Origin: Ooceraea biroi
Taxonomy: Eukaryota; Arthropoda; Insecta; Hymenoptera; Formicidae
DNA: 64,000 nucleotides
Direction: 5' to 3'
Assembly (NCBI RefSeq): GCF_003672135.1
Contig: NC_039510.1
Span: 14,942,001 to 15,006,000 of the forward strand
The notes beneath the pieces are model-generated. The model saw only the letters and a program-made list of their open reading frames with translations. It made no database searches and was not told the origin of the DNA. Below, in pieces: positions 1-12,563 of the stretch; position 1 is the stretch's first letter; each line of letters begins with the position of its first letter. Made by a program: the position numbers and the translations under genes.

Positions 1-964
1 CTCCTCGTTCCGTCCGTCGCTTTGTTGGTCGACGAGCTCCGGCTTAACTCGAACCGAGTTGTGTCACCGCGCCGCGCCGTGTTACGAGGCTGTTATTCAA
101 CGCGCGCGCGGAAATATGCGACTGCATCAGCGGCGCGTGTATCGACGGCAGCGATGTACGTACACTCACCGCACTCCTAACCATCGAGCACTTTGTAAAG
201 TTGGATTGAAATTCAGGCCAAAAAATTCGAACGCGTTGCACGATCGAGCCGTGTTGGAGGGTTGGAGAAATAGAAACGTTTGGACTTTGAGCTCAAAAAA
301 AGCTCGAAATCTATTGTCGATCTACTAGAGTTTTTTTTCGTTTTGCTCTCTTCCGACGAACGAATCAAGGAGTTTCTAACGGTTAAAATTGCTCGATCGT
401 TACAGCATACAATTCTGAGCATTGAGTTCGATGTGGGAAAAAATTGTGTACAAAGTCGGCTGCTAGAAATTAATAATACCTATAAAATATCGCTTAATTA
501 ACGTTTTGCCAGTGCCAACTTTTAGATAATTCCTGCCAACCTTCTTGTCAAGTGTACATTCCACGGATACTTCAAGCGACCAAGTTTTCTGAGAGATAAG
601 ATGCGCGCGAAGATACTAAAATCACCTTTGATTCTAGAATTTTTTACCGTGCGGTATCACTTTGCGCACACGCGTGCATTTTCCGTGATGCACGCGGTTC
701 TATTTACAAAATTCCTGCGCCCTCGTCGGGAGTCAAGTCCGTCGGCGTGTCCGTTACTGTAATTCCACGAACTGCTTTAATAACGTCATGAATCACGGAA
801 TGACTCCGTGCCCCGTAATGTATGCGCACAGAAACGAGAGAGACAACAGGCACCTTCTATTATATTATTTTCATATGCGATTAGTACACTGATAATAAAA
901 TCGATGATAAAATTTACTATAATTGCATGATAAACAATTATAGTCGGGATATTCATTTTTATAG
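1..964. other. Intergenic, no gene seen
   Basis: The first 250 bases are CpG-rich and the rest AT-rich. The only open frames are under 100 codons and resemble no protein family I know. No splice-supported exon or repeat was seen. Confidence 0.5.
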
Positions 965-966
965 TA

Positions 967-2253
967 TTGGGTTGGCCAAAAAGTAATTGCGTTTTTTCCA
1001 ATAGATGGACATACATGTCTTGAAATGTAACTAACTTCATTCTAAACCGCAAATTCATTATGTAGGTTAACAACTCACAGTTCAAGCTTGTTTTACAAAA
1101 AGAAAGTACACGATTTCGTTAACAATTGTTTCTTTGCCGTCGATTTCAAAATGGAAAATCAAAAAGAACATTGTCGTCATATTTTGTTTTATTACTTCCG
1201 AAAAGGGAAAAACGCTGTGCAAGCTCATACAAAGTTATGTGATGTATATGGCGAAGATACTTTAAAACTGCGGCAGTGTCAAAATTGGTTTACTAAATTT
1301 CGATCTGGAGATTTTAATGTGAAAGATGCACCACGCTCAGGAAGGCCAATCGAAATTGATGATGACAAAATAAAGGCACTGATCGATTCCAATCGGCGTT
1401 TAACGACACGAGAGATTGCTGAGAATCTTAACATATCGAAATCGAGTGTTGAAAACCATTTAAAACGACTTGGATACATTAGTAAGCTCGATATTTGGGT
1501 ACCACATGAGCTCAAAGAAATTCATCTCACTAAGCGTAGTGACATCTGCGATTCTCTTTTGAAACGTAAGGAAAATGATCGATTTTTGAAACGTATAATA
1601 ACAGGCGACGAAAAATGGATCGTCTACAACAACGTCAAACGAAAAAGATGGTGGAGCAAGCGTGATGAACCTGCTGAAAGCACTTGAAAAGCAGATATTC
1701 ACCAAAGAAAGATTATGCTGTCAGTCTGGTGGGACTTTAAAAGTATTGTGTATTTTGAGCTGCTTGCAAGGAATCAAACCATTAATTCAGACGTATACTG
1801 TCGTCAACTGGATAAATTAAATGATGCCATCAAACAGAAACGTCGAGAATTGGTGAATCGCAAAGGTGTTGTGTTTCACCATGATAACGCTAGACCACGT
1901 ACAAGTTTGGTCACTCGTGAAAAATTGTTGCAGCTTGGATGGGATGTGTTACTACATCCACCATATTCGCCAGACCTGGCACCATCAGATTACCATTTGT
2001 TTCGTTCTTTGCAAAACGCCTTGAATGGTAAAACCTTTACTGCTGATGAGAATATCAAATCGTTCTTGGAATTGTTTTTTGCTGAAAAAGATAAGAATTT
2101 TTTTGAGCGCGGAATCATGAAGTTGCCTGAAAAATGGCAAAAGATAATCAAACAAAATGGACAATATATTGTTTAATAAAGTTTTTGTTTCCCATGAAAA
2201 ATTCGCCTTTTATTTATATTAAAAAAAACGCAATTACTTTTTGGCCAACCCAA
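967..2253 (+). mobile_element. Mariner element 1, near full length
   Basis: A 1287-bp mariner flanked by TA on both sides (965-966 and 2254-2255). The terminal inverted repeats begin ttgggttggccaaaaagt and match over about 31 bases at both ends. It carries one transposase gene reading rightward. The ends and both untranslated regions look complete, so it could probably still be moved if a matching transposase were supplied. It shares a transposase type with the elements at 8143, 12564 and 58967, but its terminal repeats differ from theirs, so it is a separate family. Confidence 0.95.
1151..2176 (+). pseudogene. Mariner transposase with one premature stop
   Basis: This frame encodes a DD34D mariner transposase that would cut and paste the surrounding element. 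The N-terminal half holds two helix-turn-helix regions (WFTKFRSGDF and the TTREIAENLNISKSSVENH block) that would bind the terminal repeats. The catalytic part shows ITGDEKW (first Asp), HHDNARP (second Asp) and PPYSPDLAPSDYHLF (third Asp). The start ATG follows an A-rich leader and gives 341 residues, the usual mariner length. The frame is continuous except for a TGA at 1685-1687 (codon 179). Sibling copies have serine there, so a single C-to-G change explains it. The DNARPR variant replaces the usual DNARPH histidine. The stop removes two of the three catalytic aspartates, so the copy should be inactive. Confidence 0.93.
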
Positions 2254-2255
2254 TA

Positions 2256-5200
2256 AATTTTATTATGAATATATATAAATCATACACTAGTAATATAAAC
2301 CATTATACCATTAGCACTATTCTATGCTTGGCGCCTCAGGATACTATAAATTATAATAAAATTATAGTAATTTCAACTATATTTTTTTATCAGTGTAGTT
2401 TGACTATGATGTACTCCATGCCATTCGCACAAGTTAGTCTCATAATCTATATCAATAAATGTAAAGAAGATACAAGTCATATCTAAACAAACAAAATCCA
2501 CAGAAAAATTATCAGTTATCAGTTTAACCGAGAGAAATCTATGCGCAAAATATCTCTCTTTTCCCATTCATCATGAATGAATGATGCAAGTATTCTCGAG
2601 TGTAATGTAACAGTATCGCAAGGAGCGACAATCTCGAACGTATCGGATGTGAATAGAACGTGAGGCTCTTGAAATGAAGTCGGTATCGCGTGCAAGTATA
2701 TAGAATAGGTTGCGTACATGGGTTATATACAGTAAGCGCAGTAGACCGTCCCGTCTCGTCGTAGCTCAGACCTTAATGACGTCATTATCTCTAATTAGAT
2801 TTCTCATAGTGGTAACCACCGAGGCGCCCCGTTACACCTAGGGATTCCCGTGATGCTTGAATAATATCGGCGCTTCGTTCACTAGTATACACAATATTCC
2901 TAAGTCTGCCTTGTCCTCGATCGAGCGAGGCGAAGTCGAAGTCCGAAAGGTCGCGTCGATTAAACAATATCGATGCTTTCGCACGTTAAACATTCTTTAT
3001 TCTCGACGTGTGCTTGATAACCTTGATTTGTTGTTATTATTCAAAATTTGAGGAAGCTGACAATGAGACGTCGGTTATTTATTAGCAAATAGGCTTCTTG
3101 CCAGATTACAGATCCGTAAAACGAGCCACGGAGTCCGCGCACGATAGCGCGCTGGTAACGAGAATTGTGCACGGGACAAACTGCGGATGAGCAATCTGGC
3201 TGCGACCAATCGTCTCCTCTCGCGTTACGTCATCGAAAACACACACGCGCACGCATTCCCTCTCTCTTTCTCTGTCTGTCTATCTCTCTGTCGGTAGAGA
3301 AAAGTGGATCATCGTAGAAAATATTCTTCTCTCCTCTCCGTTTTCTCTCTGCTGCGCGGAAATTCGTTCGCGAGTTACCGTTGCCGCCACTGACGTAAAG
3401 GAGGTTGCACGGAAATTAATTTTGATCGCGTTTCTCGCATTCCGCTAATTCGATCCATCCGATCCGATAACGGGTGTCGCGAGAGGCGAAAAAAAGACGG
3501 GGCTGTGTCGGTTAGAGTTGGACGCTCATGCGAGGAAAATCAGTATCGAATGTCGGTATCGCGCGAGTCGAGTATCTCAAGTATTGCTTTGTACGATGTG
3601 CAACTCGACTCTAAGCTTGAAATACCAAGGCAGTCGACTTCGAATTAAATAGTACTAGAATACCGCAGACTCGTGTGCAAAGAAATAAAAATTTTCTATG
3701 AGTATACATTGCACGACGATGAATTGATGACAAATGGCGATTGTTCTTCGCGCGCGCGCGTCGCCTCCTTTCTGAATCACTTGTACGGAATTTGTTCTTA
3801 CATATCGAGTGGAATCGATCGCACGTGGACGTCCAATGCCGACGCGATATTTGCTTGCCCGGGGTTTTCGCGGAACCGCGAATGACTGACGCAATGGCGT
3901 GTCTCTCTTTTATTATTCCCCGTATTACTGTTCTCGGTCTCTTGTCGTTGGCGTCGCTTCTCCGCCAACGTCACGCGGCAAGTATGTGCGCGATACGCCA
4001 TTCCCCGAGACATACAGCCGAGATTGCAAAATATCTTACGTTCGTAGTTTGCCGAATGGGCGACGCCGCGATATGTTTTATACAACGCTAGATAAGGCAT
4101 GCGTAGTTTCGCCATTGCGTCAGTTTCTCCGAGCGATCCGTCGGTTTGACATTATCAGGAATTCCTATCCTTATATTGCAACTGTTACAGTTTTCAATAT
4201 AGACTCTAGTGTCTTTTATTAAGATTATATCATGTATCCTTTGAGTTTTCCCATTATTGTGAAATAGGCAGCAATGCCGCTTCCTGCACTCATAATTGAT
4301 CCTTGTGAACTTACGATGATAAGCTTCTAGAACTATATACACATTTTTTTCCTAAGGTATATATACCTTTTTAAAAACATGCATAACAGCATTTAAAAAT
4401 TCTAAATTCTAGATTTGGCTTGAATTAATTGAAATTAAAGAACTTTTGCTCGCACAATGAGGATTCAAAAATTTAGAGAAGAAATAAGGACATAAAAACC
4501 GATACTTTTGTAGTCGCTTTACTAATTGTACTGGCTTTAAACTTGTTCTAAACAGCGTAGTTCCAAAAGAGTATGAAACGCAATCGTCACGTCTCCGCGA
4601 AAGAATGTAATGTGGGTCGCGTGGAACGTGGTAAGATTCTGCTAAGCAGGACTATACACGACGCAAATATTCTTTGCTGCATGATATTTCTTAGCTTCAG
4701 CTTTCAAATATCTTCTCGCTTTTCTTATTACTACATTTTATTATCCACGCTTTTGTAATCTTGTTTGCTCTTATCCTAGATTATAATTAGGCCTTTACGA
4801 TATAATTATTACATAATTTTTCAGATTTATGATTCCTCACATACGCACATACACGCGCGCGCACGCGTGCGGCTTCAGATAACGTATTATCTATCTCTGA
4901 ATACAGGTTATAAATATAAAAATTCATCGTAATTCCACAAGTTGAGCATCGCTGGCGTGCCTAGACGCCGTCGTCGCGGTTGGATCTTTAAACTTTAAAA
5001 GCCAACGCGCCGACCGTAAAACTATTGGCGACCGGACCCGGGGCCGTTCTCGGTGTCTGGGCCTCCTTTTTCGCCCCACCCTTCATCGCCCGTACTTCGG
5101 TCCCACCTTGGCGACGAGAGTGGACCCTTTCGAATTTTCTCCCCCTCTACTTTCTCCGCCCCCACCTTCCTCGCTCTCGTGTCGGCCTCTTTCTCCTGTT

Positions 5201-6751
5201 CTCGCGGGCGCACCGAGGCTTCCACCGCGATTATGCAAAACAATTATCGTGGAATGCGGTCAGCTGTTCCCAGACGCACACTGACGTCACGAGCGCGCTC
5301 TCTCGTTCGGGGCACGTGCGTACGCGTCTCCTTAGAAAAGATTACGATTGCTGTGCGAAAACGCACGTCCGATTCCCAGCATCAGTCTCTTTTCTTCAAT
5401 ATGTGCGTGCGATTGTGAGCATTGTGTGCTTTGTGTGCTCATAAATTACAAATCCTTTCTACTTTTATTTTATTTATTACAAGTATTTTTATTAAAATTG
5501 TTTTTCTTTCTTTTAATCAGATATCATTATAATCGATACGTAGTCCAAATTCATCCTGAGAAGTGTCACGAGTTACCAAAAGTTTTATCGGAAACGTGTC
5601 TCGACTGTAATACCGTAGCTTTATTCGTGTCACTTCCGTTTTTTATTTGCGTAACGTGTTTCGTGTCTCAGCCTTGAAATTCGTGGAACACGTGCCGACA
5701 TTACATCGGCTCCATATTCGCTTTATGAAAAGAGGCAATTCGTTAATTTACCGTACCGAATGCTCCTCCTGTTCGTCTCTCGAACATTGGACCTTTTTCG
5801 TGGCGCTTAAACATCGGCCGCAGCTATTAATTGCTGTTTAAACATTCATATCGCATACTCGGTGTACAAATGTTTTATTATCGTACGATACGCAGACACA
5901 ATCCGCAGTCGTGCTTTTCAAGACCTTATCAAAATCAGTCTGTAATAAAAGACTTCTCGATTACTTGGGATAACGCGCAATCGATCCAAATACGATTCGA
6001 GCAAGTGCGAACATCTTATAGTAATTTATTATTTTTTAGAAAAGAAAAATGAGTACTTTGCTTTGGTGCTTTATCGTCAAATTATATTTAGAGATCATAA
6101 TCGTGGATATAAAGATGATCATCAAATGGTGATTCTATCGGAATTGTTAAAAAAATGCCGAAAACTATCGGTAAAATTGATCGAATTTTTATTAACAATT
6201 TAATCTGCGCTCGAGGCACAATTTTAATGATAATTTGGCGGATAACTTGCTAACATTCGGCATCGTGTTTCTACTAGAACAGCGTGAGAACGTTTACGAT
6301 TCTACAATTCCAGCTTCGTGGAGGACCTAGGGGCTTTGCGATTGGTCGTGTAAACCCGCCTCTATTACGCAGCAGAACCTCCATCGCGCCATTGGTGGCC
6401 TCTCTGATAGTAGAAATACTGGTCGGAGGTGGGTCTTTAAAAAATTAGCGAGGTTCAGTCCGCGCGTGGGTTCGTTCAACTTTGTCCGTCTTTCTCGTTC
6501 GTTCGCTCATTCATTTGCGTTCATTCGCTTGTAGGCACATACGCACGAATCCTCTTCCCCATATACGTATACGCGCGGATTCACGAACATCGTGAAAAGG
6601 CAAAATAAACAAAGGAAATATTTGAAATCGTAATTAAAACTTAGTATTAAGATGTTTTAAATTTAATTCATGCATACATAAAACAATTATAAGAGAGTTT
6701 TAAGTTAGATGTGAAAGATAACTTTGTTGATATTGTCTCAAGTTACGTAAC
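2256..6751. other. Intergenic, no gene seen
   Basis: About 4.5 kb without a supportable gene. It holds a perfect CRE palindrome TGACGTCA at 2777-2784, a TC-rich stretch near 3250-3350, an alternating CG/CA run near 4850-4870, a pyrimidine-rich block at 5040-5220 and another CRE at 5282-5289. Open frames of 100-140 codons at 5025-5444 lie in the biased pyrimidine block and look like chance. Confidence 0.45.
6336..6460 (+). promoter_or_regulatory. Possible core promoter with two CCAAT boxes
   Basis: Two inverted CCAAT boxes (gattgg near 6340 and cattgg near 6390) precede an A/T-rich tttaaaaaa at about 6436 and an arthropod initiator-like TCAGTC at 6455-6460. The TATA-like run sits only about 20 bases before the initiator, closer than the usual 30. 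No exon downstream could be recognised before the mariner at 6754. This is a weak call from motif clustering only. Confidence 0.2.
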
Positions 6752-6753
6752 TA

Positions 6754-8008
6754 TTAGGAGTGTGATTTAGTTTTGAGGGTTTTGCAACAGATGGCTGTGG
6801 TGTCAGTTTGTTCCAATAGCTGCTTCCGATAACTGTTGTTTCTTACAGTGTTGACATTATCCATGACATTTAGTAGCATTATAGCAATAGATGCAATAAC
6901 AGTCGTGTTTATATCATCGTAAAAATGCAACTTCCGAAACAGCGTTTTCGACATGCGTTGCTTTTGTTTTTTAATCAAAAGAAAACTGCGGCTGACGGTT
7001 ATAGAATTCTTGTGGAAACTTATGGTGATTCTGCCCCATCAATTAAGACGTGTGAATACTGGTTTAGACGCTTTAAAAGTGGTGAAGGACAAAGAACGCT
7101 CGGGACAACCAAGAAAGCTTGAAAATGCAGATTTGCAAGCATTATTGCACGAAAATCCAACACAATCCACTTCAGAACTTGCCGGAGCATTAAATGTTGA
7201 TCGTACAACAGTTACCAAACATTTACATGAAATGGGAAAAATTCAGAAAGAAGGGAAATGGGTTCGACATGAATTATCGGAAAGTGCCATTGCGAACCGG
7301 TTGAACATTTGCATTTCGTTGATCGCCAGGCAAAAAAAGAAGAGTCTTTTGTCTCGGATTGTTACTGGGGATGAAAAGTGGGTCTATTTTGATAATCCCA
7401 AACGCAGAAAATCATGGGTGGATCCAGGCGAACCATCAACATCCACTCCGAGACGCAATATTCACGGTTCAAAAGTAATGCTCTGTATTTGGTGGGATAG
7501 TGTACTATGAGCTGTTAAATCCGCATGATACTGTCACGGCTGATCGTTATCGACACCAATTGTACAAGTTGAAGCAAGCGTTGGACCAAAAACGACCACC
7601 AATTGCGAGTAAACGACGGAAAGTGATTCTTCTTCGTGACAACGCTCGACCTCACGTTGCGGTATCAGTGAAACAAACACTATTAGAGCTTGAATGGGAA
7701 GTCTGACCGCACCTCGCGTATTCTCCGGACATTGCTCCATGCGATTATTATTTGTTCCGGTGGATGCAACACGCTTTAGAGGATACACACTTTCATAATT
7801 TGGAAGAAGTGCGAAAATTCGTCGACGAATGAATCAACTGAAAAGAAGAGTGATTTTATCGTGGTGGAATCCATCTCTTGCCAGAAAGATGGGAAAAAGT
7901 TATAGAAAACGAAGGAAAATATTTTGATTAAGGTATTCATTCATTATCATATTTAAATACATGCGGTTTTGAGCAAGAAAAACCCTCAAAACTAAATCAC
8001 ACCCCTAA
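6754..8008 (+). mobile_element. Mariner element 2, mauritiana-like, decayed
   Basis: A 1255-bp element with TA on both sides (6752-6753 and 8009-8010). The terminal inverted repeats read ttaggRgtgtgatttagt and match over about 30 bases with one mismatch. The transposase relic resembles the mauritiana (Mos1) subfamily rather than the other mariners here. It is the most degraded of the seven copies and lies 134 bp from the next one. Confidence 0.92.
6925..7931 (+). pseudogene. Mauritiana-like mariner transposase relic
   Basis: The relic opens with MQLPKQRFRHALLLFF and carries the helix-turn-helix landmarks KTCEYWFRRFKSG and STSELAGALNVDRTTVTKH. Catalytic landmarks are IVTGDEKWVYFDN, LLRDNARPHV and AYSPDIAPCDYYLF, with the end at ENEGKYFD followed by TAA. 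Lesions are a frameshift near 7080, another near 7490 after the CIWWD motif, a TGA at 7704-7706 after EWEV, and a cluster of stops near 7830-7855. The family assignment rests on overall resemblance to Mos1-type transposases. No product is expected. Confidence 0.88.
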
Positions 8009-8142
8009 TAGATAGAAGATTTATCTGATGGCAAATCTGATATCAGATGGATCCAGATAAAATGCAGATAGAAAACCGTAGAGTTCCAAGAAACACCACA
8101 CACACTATCCAGACTTGGGGATCATGCGATTGTGCGTTTGTA

Positions 8143-9428
8143 TTAGGTTGGCAAATAAGTTCGTTCGGTTTTTGCTTCGGTGCAACTTCTTTCCAATTCA
8201 CTCTTGTTTTTCTCGACACTATCGCGCAACTTCAGAGTGCATTTGAAAGTACATGTTTCACATAACCTTTCTGTACATTTAGGTTTGACTAACATCAATA
8301 TTGTGTGTGCTGCGTAGCTGTAAAAATGGAAGGAAATAACGTGCATTATCGTCATATTTTGCTCTATTATTTCAAGAAGAGCAAACGAGCTGCAAAGGCT
8401 CATAAAAAGATATGCCGTGTTTATGGAGATGATGCCTTAACAGAACGCGTATGTCAAAAGTGGTTCGCCAAATTCCGTTCTGGAGATTTTGACGTCAATG
8501 ATGCGCCTCGCTCCGGTCGCCCGATCAAGATTGATTCAAGTAATGTCAAAGCTATCATCGATAAAAATCCATCCCAATCGGTGCGAGAGATTGCTACAGT
8601 ACTTAATATGTCTCATACAAGCGTAGAAAACAATTTGCGCCAACTGGGATACGTTTCTCGGCTCAATGTGTGGGTGCCACATGAATTAACCGAGGCCAAC
8701 TTGGCCACTCGCATATCCATCTGCGATTTGCTGCGGAAACGTCAAGAAAACGATCCATTTTTTAAGCGGTTAGTGACAGGAGATGAAAAATGGGTCGTCT
8801 ATGAGAATGTAACGCGGAAAAGATCATGGGGACACAGCAGCGAGCCACCACAAACAACCTGGAAGGCAGGATTGCATCCGAAGAAGATCATGCTCTCCGT
8901 ATGGTGGGATTTCAAAGGTGTCATTTACTACGAGCTGTTACCGTCAAGCAAAACGATTGATTCAACCACATACTGCTCGCAGTTAACAAAATTGGACCAA
9001 GCACTCCGCAAAAAACGTCGAGAATTGATAATCGAAAAGGTGTTGTCTTCCACCACGATAACGCCAGACCTCACACATCATTGACAACTCGGAACAAATT
9101 ACTCAGTCTTGGCTGGGATGTTTTGCCTCATCCTGCGTATTCACCGGACCTGGCCCCTTCCGATTATCATTTATTCCGGTCGTTGCAGAACTCTTTGAAC
9201 GGAAAATTCTTCAAGGATGAAGAGAACGTCAAAAGACACCTGGATTGGTTTTTCGCCGATAAGCCTCAGATGTTTTACGAACGCGGCATAATGAAGTTGG
9301 TGGAAAGATGGCAAGAAGTCATCAATAACAATGGTCAATATATAATTGATTAAAATTTATTTTGTGTATAAAAAAAATTGTATTTTATTCCACCTTAAAA
9401 AACCGAACCAACTTATTTGCCAACCCAA
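8143..9428 (+). mobile_element. Mariner element 3, near full length
   Basis: A 1286-bp mariner flanked by TA (8141-8142 and 9429-9430). The terminal repeats read ttRggttggcaaataagt and match over about 31 bases apart from two differences. It carries one rightward transposase gene with a single frameshift. It lies just after element 2 in the same orientation, but its ends and protein are of a different type, so the pair is two independent insertions. Confidence 0.95.
8326..9353 (+). pseudogene. Mariner transposase with one frameshift
   Basis: A DD34D mariner transposase starting MEGNNVHYRHILLYYF and ending NNNGQYIID. Visible landmarks are KWFAKFRSGDFD, the SVREIATVLNMSHTSVENN helix-turn-helix, LVTGDEKWVVYEN, then after the shift HHDNARPHTS and AYSPDLAPSDYHLF. 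The span is 1028 bases, one short of 343 codons. The break sits near 9032 (RRELI, then RKGVVFHH in another frame), consistent with loss of one base. Apart from this the frame is open, so the copy died recently or by few steps. It resembles elements at 967, 12564 and 58967 in protein type. Confidence 0.93.
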
Positions 9429-9430
9429 TA

Positions 9431-12400
9431 TAATATAAAGGGCAGGGGCACGGAATACAGAAAATGTATAACAGGAATGATGATGACCTACCACTTAGAG
9501 CAGATCATAATTATCGCTGCCTGACGTTATTATTGCAGCGGAGGAGAGTTTCTCGAGCAATTATTACTTTCCGGAACACGACGATGGCGATGGCGGTGGT
9601 AACAATATGGTATCACTGCTGTTAAGATAACCGAGAAGCACGCGGTTCCTGTGTACATCGCACATCGCTTGAAACTCACTCATTGTTCCAGCCGTAGGAG
9701 CACAACTCTGTAATTGATATGCACTGTGCGAATATCAGACCTTTGTTTTGCGATTCTCTGCACTCTTGCATATTGCAATCACTAGCTGTGAAGAATGTGC
9801 GAATGATCGATTTATGTGGTCGCTGAAGCAAACGTCTGTTTGTCTGTTACTAACGATCGGACTCTAGCACGTTTATCACATTTAACAGAGTAACATTACG
9901 CAAAGGAATCCATGAGTCGAAAGTGGTACGAGGCAATCTCGAGAAAGTCAATTTCTCGTAAGCACGCAAGTGTGATAATAATAACTTTAGTTTAGGAGTA
10001 CGAAAGTGAGAAAATTATGCAGTAACCAACAGTGGATATGCAGGAACTATTAGCAACACGCAAGAGATGAATGACATTTATTTATATAAAGATAAATAAT
10101 ATATATTCGTCTATCGAAGTCCGATTAAATGAGTCTGTTAAATTACGAAAAAAAAAATAGAAAATAATGATAAAGAAATTGTACGTAGCTAGCTGAAATG
10201 AGAATAGTTTCAAATGTCGAGGAGACTAAACTACCTCGCTTACGTTTCGACGCGTTTATTGCACGGGAAATTAATCAGGATCAGCATCAGCTTAAAAAAG
10301 TGTTAAAAAAGTGGAGAAGCATTGATGATTCGTCTACGTAGTCAGCATTGTATCGCATCTTGAAGGAGGAAGACAATGGAAATCAACGATGAAAGAAGGG
10401 GAAAGCATAGGCGCGCGTACATTAGAAACGACTATACACGAGTAGCGCGTTTGTTTTTTATCTCTCTCCTCTGCTATAATCAGATCTCGGACCGGCCAAT
10501 CAACGGGGTTCTAGGGTACGTGGACCGGCACCAACGAATCATTGGAACACGTATCTCTAGCCGCGATATAGCTGTGTGTGACGCGAGGCAGCGTGGGAAC
10601 TCCTTCGGAGCACACGCAGCGGTGCTCAATCGGACCGTGCGCCGGAAATTCGCATGACTATCTCACGTGAGTCTCCGGACCCCGCGATTCGCCATCGCGA
10701 ACGTGAGCCGAAGTTCGCACATTAATTTTGCGGTTTTCTCTACGCGTAACGTTAGTACGTACGTGGAGTCAAGTGGGAATTAATTAGGGTGCACGACGCC
10801 GATAAAAAAGCTTATCTTATTCCCGCGGCGTCAGGTGCCTCAGGCTTGCTTAAATCACTTAAAATTATACTAAAAATAATATTTTAAAATAATAAAATAA
10901 TACTATCGTGCACGTAGATCGCACGTACATTCTCGTATGAAATACAAAATTATAGATTCGATTTAATTGGATTTAATTAACTGAAATTCAACAAAAATCT
11001 ATCTCCGATTGCAATTCCATATACTGATCTTGATCTCCTTGATCTTTTATTCATGGATGTGTATCCTAAAAACGCATGCAGTACCATACGTCTACGTATG
11101 GTATTAAAAACGCGCACTTGGTATTTGCTTATGCGTATAAAAAAAGAAAAGTACATTCATGTGAGCATCAGGTTACGGTTGAATGCGCTACCTTGAATGG
11201 GAAATAGTATCGAGGCCCATAACGCGTCTCGGTAGAAGATTGCAGCGGGAATGATGGGTCAACGTTTCATGGAATGCGGGGAAATAATGGAGGTCAAGCT
11301 TCCCGAGGTCTGTGCTCGCCGACGAGACAAGAAAGGTGGCGTGGTTAGTCGGAAAGGCCGGACGTCGTAGGTATATCTTCTTCTCCTCCTCGCCTCTCTC
11401 GTACTTTATTTGGCGAGTTTTTGCTGTGTTTTACGAGCGGCTTAGCGGCGCTTTTTATAGCCGGCTCGCTTCACAATGCGCCATCACAGTGAGTTTTTAC
11501 AGACATATTCTGTAGTATCTAAGAGGCACAGTATGTATGGACGTTTTACATACGCGCTGTTATGTAATGAACGGCGTGTGCAGACTGTTAAGTCCTCTGA
11601 CACATCGTCGTCAGGTGAATCGGTTCGCGCTTTAATGTTCTCGCAAGCGATAATAAGCAACGTTTCCTATTACGAAAACGATTATAATCTGATTAACTTT
11701 TCCCGTTATGGTTTTAGAATTTAGAAATTAAGAGAAAGAAAACTTTGCTAAGATATAACAAGACAATAAGAGACTTTGAAATGTAAAGTTATGAAGATAG
11801 TAAGGATAATTTTAAATGAACAATCTATCATAATTTTTTCAGATATCCAACGTATTATTATTTATTAATTATTTAATTATTGGATAATTACTGAACACTT
11901 GGGAAAACGAAAATGTGTTTAGTATCCTTTACTTATGTTTTATTCTAAATTTATATAAAATTAAGAAACTCTGTCGAAGATTAAAATATTTGAAAGTGTG
12001 ATATTTTATGCGTTGATAGTAACATCTTTAAATATTTCAGATAGAATTTTTATATAAGTACAACAGATTATACATTGATAAGGTTTATTAGTATTTGTCA
12101 AGTAACAAGTCCGGCCAATAACATAAGTAATCGAGTCGACGTGTTCCTTTTTATCTGACGCGCTCGAAGGGATCCAATCGATTCCCCGCAATTCGTGGCA
12201 CGCTGTGCATACGCGCATGACTATTTATTTATGCTGGTGCAGCGAGAATACCTGCGCGCGGATGTACGCGCGTATCCGTGCCCATGTACGCAGTCGTGTG
12301 CACGTAGATCTCACTCGGCCTCTCCCTCTCGTTCTCTCTCCATTCAGTACTTCGGCCATGAATGAACCGCAAACTCTTCATTCTCGCTATATAGTGAACG

Positions 12401-12561
12401 CTTTTTCCCACACTTTAACGCCACAATGGGCATCATCCGACGATCGGGGCTACCTTGCCGATCCTTTCTTATATCCACGCCATGGAATATCGCATGAAAT
12501 ATAGCGAAATCGCTTGTAAACTTGCGATCTAGAATTACTACGAAACGTCAGAGTATACATA
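9431..12561. other. Intergenic, nothing recognised
   Basis: About 3.1 kb of mixed composition DNA. The longest open frames (93 and 99 codons) show no family features and no convincing splice context. No inverted repeats or tandem arrays were seen. Confidence 0.5.
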
Positions 12562-12563
12562 TA

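Noticed and set aside
1088..1150. Upstream in-frame ATG of the first mariner transposase
   Set aside because: Related transposases start at the MENQ methionine (1151); the upstream part is untranslated leader.
5025..5444. 139-codon frame in a pyrimidine-rich block
   Set aside because: Several frames are open on both strands together, with low-complexity Ser/Phe/Pro content and no motif.
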